64,000 nucleotides of DNA, from NCBI RefSeq assembly GCF_011759375.1, contig NZ_JAARML010000002.1, positions 2,250,150-2,314,149 on the forward strand, in the 5' to 3' direction. Shown one piece after another: positions 61,900 through 64,000 of this stretch. Under the pieces are notes generated by a model that was not told the DNA's origin, did no database searches, and saw only the letters and a list, made by a program, of their open reading frames with translations. Both the position numbers and the translations under genes were made by a program. The stretch is from Paraflavitalea devenefica. Its GTDB lineage: Bacteria; Bacteroidota; Bacteroidia; Chitinophagales; Chitinophagaceae. The number at the start of each line of letters is the position of its first letter. The stretch's first letter is position 1.

Positions 61900-62154
61900 A
61901 TGTATATTTCGAAAAAGCCTATTGACACACTCACTGCAGATGATCTGGCGACGATTGGATGTAAAAGGCAGTATGATGAGGAATTTCCGGAACTTTATGC
62001 CATAGAAAATCTGGATCATCTAAAATTATATATAACCAGGGAAGACGGCCGGTATAACCTGCGTGGGTATATGCTCAGGTTGATTAAACCAATCAATACT
62101 ACACCTGAATTGATTGAGGAAGTTCTTATTAAATGGAAATTAAAAATGAATTAG
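61900..62154 (+). CDS. Small acidic protein, operon with next gene
   Basis: 84 residues: MYISKKPIDTLTADDLATIG, then IENLDHLKLYITREDGRYNLRGYMLRL. Soluble, AT-rich, no known domain. The next gene overlaps its end by 22 bp, so they are translated together. Head-to-head with the His-motif gene. May be an immunity or antitoxin-like protein; unproven. Confidence 0.6.
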   Translation: MYISKKPIDTLTADDLATIGCKRQYDEEFPELYAIENLDHLKLYITREDGRYNLRGYMLRLIKPINTTPELIEEVLIKWKLKMN

Positions 62155-62630
62155 TACCGACGATGCATCCATATATCCCTCATTTATTGAATGATATTAC
62201 GGCGGCGCACCGTACAGAAAAGCCTTGCCAGGAAAGAGAAAAAAGCTTTGCAGAAATCCTGGAAGAGATCACCCGGATGAAAGAGGATCGAACGTATACA
62301 TTCGGCTATTTCTGTGGGCTCAGGAAAGAGGATTTACCTCCTTCGGATCAACTTCTTAAGAAAGAAATGAAACTGGTAAGCAGTGCTTTTAAAAAGATGA
62401 TGCGAAGCTGGAATCTTTCTTGTTGGTTGCCTAAGGGACTGCCTGCTGATCTGGTCTATGATCTGCTGATCTGGACGCTTGAGCGCAAGATCAATCCCCT
62501 GGAGTCTGGCATGGTACAATTTAGTTATTGCAGTATGGATCCCGCCAATTGTTTGCTGGGGCTGCATTGCACTTGTTTGAAGCGGAAGGCTTCTGAAGAT
62601 GGAGGAAGTTTCATTGAGATTAAATTTTAA
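62133..62630 (+). CDS. Hypothetical protein, Cys-containing
   Basis: 165 residues, soluble: LNDITAAHRTEKPCQEREKSFAEILEEITRMKEDRTYTFGYFCGL, later WNLSCWLPKGLPADLVYDLLIWTLERK and a Cys cluster CSMDPANCLLGLHCTCLKRK at the end. The Met at 62133 overlaps the preceding gene; a later Met at 62163 is possible. No family recognised. Part of the accessory patch. Confidence 0.6.
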   Translation: MEIKNELVPTMHPYIPHLLNDITAAHRTEKPCQEREKSFAEILEEITRMKEDRTYTFGYFCGLRKEDLPPSDQLLKKEMKLVSSAFKKMMRSWNLSCWLPKGLPADLVYDLLIWTLERKINPLESGMVQFSYCSMDPANCLLGLHCTCLKRKASEDGGSFIEIKF

Positions 62631-62726
62631 CTTCCACAACTTAGCTCCATCCAATACTCCTTTGAAATTTTTTCCCGGAAAAACAGCCAGGCTCTTTTGT
62701 TCGAATAAATAATACCTCCCTGTTAG

Positions 62727-63887
62727 CTATTGATCTGCAGTTAAGAAATCTATCAAATTCATATGTATTATTCCCTGCTGACTCACACCTGTAGAAATAT
62801 CGTTTAAAGTCACAACATATTTGGGGTAGTTGTCTTCAATTTGTAGGAGATTGCCGAATTCGCGCTGGGCTGTTGTTTCATCATTATTCAATGTGAGGCA
62901 GGCTTGCACATATAACCTGGAACCATTCTTGTCGCCTGCAAAATCAATTTCCTTTTCACCCATCTTGCCAACAAAAACCTTGTAATCTTGTTGCACAAGT
63001 CGTAAGTAAACAGCATTTTCCAATAACTTATGGATATCAGCACGCTGATTGAAACCAACAACTGCATTACGAAGACCTATATCTTCAAAATAATATTTCT
63101 CGCCTATTTCAAATATTTTCAGTCCACCTATTTCTGCGCGTGTTACCTTATGGACTATATAAGCATTGCTAAGGGCTTTTAAATAGTTTATAGTTAGCTG
63201 AGGGGACATTTCTACCCGCTGAGATTTAAGATATTTACTAATGTTATTCGCTGAAAACAAGCTGCCTGTATTATTTGCCAGATATATAACCAGGTTTTCA
63301 AGAAATGAAACATTACGTATATTTTCCCGGGCTACCACATCTTTTAATAGGATTGTTGAATATACGTTCCGCAGGTATTCAAAAGGAAGCTCGTCTTGTA
63401 ATCCAATATTGGGTAAAAATGGCATGCCACCATAACGGAGATATTGCAAAACGGATTCAAATTTGTTGTCCAACCGATGAAATTCCAGGAACTCCTGATA
63501 GCTTAAACTGTGTATGTGGAAAGCTATATATCTTCCAGAAAGATGGGTAGCCAGTTCTCCTGAAAGCATGTTGGCGTTACTGCCTGTACAATAGATGTCG
63601 CAAATATTTTTAGCCAGCAGACTGCGAAGACTTTTCTCAAAAGAAGATATTTCCTGCACTTCGTCTATGAAGAAATAATTATTCTTGTCGTTAATGAATT
63701 TATCTTTCAAATAAGCATTCAAATCTGTATGTGTTTTAATGGAAACAAATTCATTCAGTTCCATGTTTATATACAGGATATTTGCATCAGGATCTGTATT
63801 CCGGATATGGTCCATTAATTGAAGCAATACATAGCTTTTTCCTACCCGGCGCTGCCCGGTTAATACTTTGATTGTAAATTCTTGGCA
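62727..63887 (-). pseudogene. AAA_14/DUF4143 ATPase, 5' end removed by IS element
   Basis: The reverse frame gives about 386 residues of the AAA_14-DUF4143 family: Walker A LTGQRRVGKSY, Walker B FFIDEVQE, sensor TGSNANMLSGE, then DUF4143 with MPFLPNIG, YLRNVYSTILLKDVV and the nuclease-like EIDFAGDKNG. The intact family usually has 20-30 more residues before the P-loop; here the frame runs into sequence identical to an IS end at 63888 and has no proper start. It is likely inactive, or expressed from an IS-provided start. Such ATPases lie in accessory regions; role unknown. Confidence 0.8.
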
Positions 63888-64000
63888 TGTTGACCCATCA
63901 TTCCTCGATGTTGACCCACCCCTGATGGTAGGCAATAAAAGAAAGAGCTTGATGCGTGTTAAAAATACAAAGGGTTATTGATTGGCTTTTGATTTTTTTC
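63888..64000 (+). mobile_element. End of a probable IS21-family element, continuing out of the window
   Basis: TGTTGACCCA occurs at 63888-63897 and again at 63909-63918, 21 bp apart. Repeated terminal boxes of this kind are typical of IS21-family ends. The boundary coincides with the loss of the ATPase reading frame. istA/istB would be expected beyond 64000 but are not visible, so the family is inferred from the end only. Confidence 0.6.

Overview
The window looks like chromosomal DNA from a member of Bacteroidota, most likely Chitinophagaceae. The evidence is two SusC/SusD outer-membrane pairs, T9SS-type sorting tails on secreted proteins, LytTR two-component systems, DUF4959/DUF5000/DUF5013/DUF1735 surface lipoproteins, and promoters of the Bacteroidota form TTTG-N18..20-TAnnTTTG. 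The assignment rests on gene content only; no marker gene gives a species.

Layout. 1-7090: a partial FAD oxidoreductase, small lipoproteins, a Kelch lipoprotein, a GlxA-type regulator with a palindrome upstream, two AT-rich small genes, and a gene-poor stretch with a 22-bp tandem repeat. 7256-24695: a polysaccharide utilisation locus, all on the + strand. It runs GntR/LacI-type regulator, sodium/sugar symporter, clan GH-D alpha-galactosidase-like enzyme, SusC, SusD, two glycan-binding-type lipoproteins, a GH95 enzyme and a GH36 alpha-galactosidase. Near-identical 21-bp sites lie in the regulator promoter and the susC promoter. 24702-26948: two tandem NlpE-like proteins and an ArsR-AHSA1 pair with a double palindromic operator. 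27033-32545: a second SusC/SusD/DUF1735 set without enzymes. 32909-37292: lipoprotein, a T9SS protein with internal repeats, a beta-helix-like protein and an unassigned secreted protein. 37295-46107: two LytTR/LytS systems surrounding an ABC ATPase and an ABC permease-M1 peptidase fusion. 46110-50266: ECF42-like sigma factor with its DGPF partner, DHFR-like protein, bestrophin and an orphan HATPase-like protein. 50385-59737: metzincin protease, bacterial-type ProRS, a serine hydrolase and small secreted proteins. 59961-64000: two tRNA-Ser genes, an accessory patch of small unrecognised genes, and an AAA/DUF4143 ATPase gene whose 5' end is cut by the end of a probable IS21-family element running out of the window.

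How it fits together. The first locus would capture an alpha-galactoside or fucoside-bearing glycan at the surface (SusC/D plus lipoproteins), trim it with GH95, GH36 and the GH-D enzyme, take up the sugar through the SSS symporter, and sense it in the cytoplasm with the GntR/LacI regulator. The most useful non-gene signals are the paired regulator sites, the 21-bp direct repeats near LytTR genes, two small families of palindromic elements inside the locus (one copy translated within the GH95 gene), 8-, 11- and 22-bp tandem repeats, and the IS end.
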